Shown here: piece by piece, positions 63,167-64,000 of the stretch | How positions within the stretch are numbered: the stretch's first letter is position 1 | How the letters are laid out: every line of letters starts with the position of its first letter | NCBI GenBank assembly: GCA_029548365.1 | Contig: JAKPNN010000021.1 | Coordinates: 62,001 to 126,000 of the forward strand | Reading direction: 5' to 3' | DNA: 64,000 bases | From: Chloroflexota bacterium | GTDB lineage: Bacteria > Chloroflexota > Anaerolineae > Anaerolineales > Anaerolineaceae | Program-made: the position numbers and the translations under genes | The notes under the pieces: generated by a model | Told to the model about the DNA's origin: nothing | The model's database searches: none | Seen by the model: the letters and a program-made list of their open reading frames with translations, nothing else

Positions 63167-64000
63167 ATGAAAGACAAAATGCAAGGCGTGACCCTGGTAG
63201 CAGATTGGGACCCGAAACCAGGTTTTAAACTGGGCCCCAAAGATATTGAAGGACGCCAGACTTACCTGGGCAGCCAGGTATGGCGCAACCCCAGAATTGA
63301 AATCCGCGAATACGATATTCCCGTTCCCGGCGATGAAGAGGTTTTAATCGAAGTTAAAGCCTGCGGTATCTGCGGTTCTGATGTCCACATGGCGCAGGCT
63401 GAAGCCGATGGCTACATCTTTTACCCTGGCCTGACGGGCTTCCCCAGCATCCTGGGGCACGAGCTTTCCGGCGTGGTGGTCGAGGCGGGCAAAAATGCCT
63501 ACGACAAAAACACCAACAAGCCCTATAAGGGCGGCGAAGAAGTGACCACCGAAGAAATGTTGTGGTGCGGTTCCTGTAAGCCCTGTGCTGATGGCTGGCC
63601 CAACCACTGTGAGCGCCTGGACGAGATCGGCTTTAACGTTCACGGTGCCTTTACCAAATACCTGGTTGTGCCTGCCCGCACCCTGTGGAGCCTGGAACCC
63701 CTCAAAGAGCACTACCCCGAAGATAAGCTCTTCTTAGCCGGCAGCCTTGTGGAGCCCACCTGCGTGGCTTACAATGCTGTTATTGAACGCGGCGGGGGCA
63801 TCCGCCCCGGCGACCGTGTGGTGGTCCTGGGCGGCGGCCCGGTTGGTTTAGCTGCCTGTGCCATTCTCAAACGCGCTGGAGCCTCCAAGGTGATCATTTC
63901 CGAAACCCAGGAAGATCGCGGTAAGATGGCCCTCAAACTCGGCGCAGATTACCACATCAACCCTCTGAATGAAGATTTCGCTGAGACCGTCCTGGAATTA
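63167..64000 (+). CDS. Zinc-dependent dehydrogenase, scyllo-inosose 3-dehydrogenase (IolM)-like, 3' end cut by window
   Basis: The first 278 residues of a medium-chain dehydrogenase with an unusual N-terminal extension (VTLVADWDPKPG, VWRNPRIEIREYD). Zinc sites are CGICGSDVHM, ILGHELSG and MLWCGSCKPCADGWPNHC; the cofactor-binding region has VVLGGGPVGLAA. This arrangement matches IolM-type enzymes, as I recall them, that oxidise scyllo-inosose to the diketone that IolN cleaves. AAGGAGA precedes the ATG. The gene continues past 64000. Confidence 0.87.
   Translation, partial: MKDKMQGVTLVADWDPKPGFKLGPKDIEGRQTYLGSQVWRNPRIEIREYDIPVPGDEEVLIEVKACGICGSDVHMAQAEADGYIFYPGLTGFPSILGHELSGVVVEAGKNAYDKNTNKPYKGGEEVTTEEMLWCGSCKPCADGWPNHCERLDEIGFNVHGAFTKYLVVPARTLWSLEPLKEHYPEDKLFLAGSLVEPTCVAYNAVIERGGGIRPGDRVVVLGGGPVGLAACAILKRAGASKVIISETQEDRGKMALKLGADYHINPLNEDFAETVLEL

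Overview
The window reads like the chromosome of a member of the Chloroflexota, most probably class Anaerolineae. This is inferred from gene content and style: an ADP-forming acyl-CoA synthetase, a tatC-tatA-tatB set, an mrfA-mrfB pair, yebC-ruvC-ruvA, tagaturonate epimerase, and many TTG/GTG starts beside clear Shine-Dalgarno sites. No rRNA or other marker fixes the taxon. One tRNA-Thr(CGT) is present.

Left part (1-26.4 kb): mostly housekeeping. It holds the 3' part of an acyl-CoA synthetase, a YhfC-like membrane protein, tRNA-Thr, a glycosyltransferase, DNA polymerase IV, the Tat genes, a ketodihydrosphingosine-reductase-like SDR, an MFS transporter, and a MrfA helicase carrying an extra HNH domain with its exonuclease partner MrfB. 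These are followed by yebC, ruvC, an rRNA methylase and ruvA, then a HAD hydrolase. At 17.9-23.7 kb two atypical protein kinases and a membrane-anchored repeat protein form one operon closed by a strong terminator. A lipoprotein, a structured segment of unknown nature (24.65-25.19 kb) and serC follow.

Middle part (26.4-39.2 kb): accessory. It contains a DUF3592-type protein and eight tandem copies of a 112-bp unit with hairpin-forming arms, abutting a transposase remnant. A one-chain fusion of two oligopeptide-type ABC permeases follows. A MazEF-like toxin-antitoxin pair lies between yifB and a decayed copy of the yifB 3' end. Then come an APH-like kinase, a GT-C membrane glycosyltransferase, a small membrane protein and a DODA-type dioxygenase.

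Right part (39.3-64 kb): two divergent operons meeting at about 58.3 kb. The minus-strand operon (about 19 kb, 15 genes) holds two single HAD genes, a circularly permuted phosphoglycerate mutase with a P-loop kinase, an archaeal-type mutase with a second P-loop kinase, and an RpiR regulator. It continues with an FbpABC/AfuABC-type transporter, a double-HAD protein, two HAD-TIM-barrel fusions, a PfkB kinase and a metallo-beta-lactamase-fold protein. I infer an uptake and processing route for a phosphorylated or phosphorylatable polyol, sugar or sugar acid; the substrate is unknown, and this is the best candidate here for an undescribed system. The plus-strand operon (LacI, UxaE-like epimerase, Zn dehydrogenase, creatininase-fold hydrolase, second Zn dehydrogenase running off the end) resembles the Thermotoga-type inositol route through diketo-inositol and tagaturonate. 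Each promoter has its own palindrome at the predicted transcription start: a LacI-type site on one side and a GTGAAA-TTTC site, repeated at the rpiR promoter, on the other.
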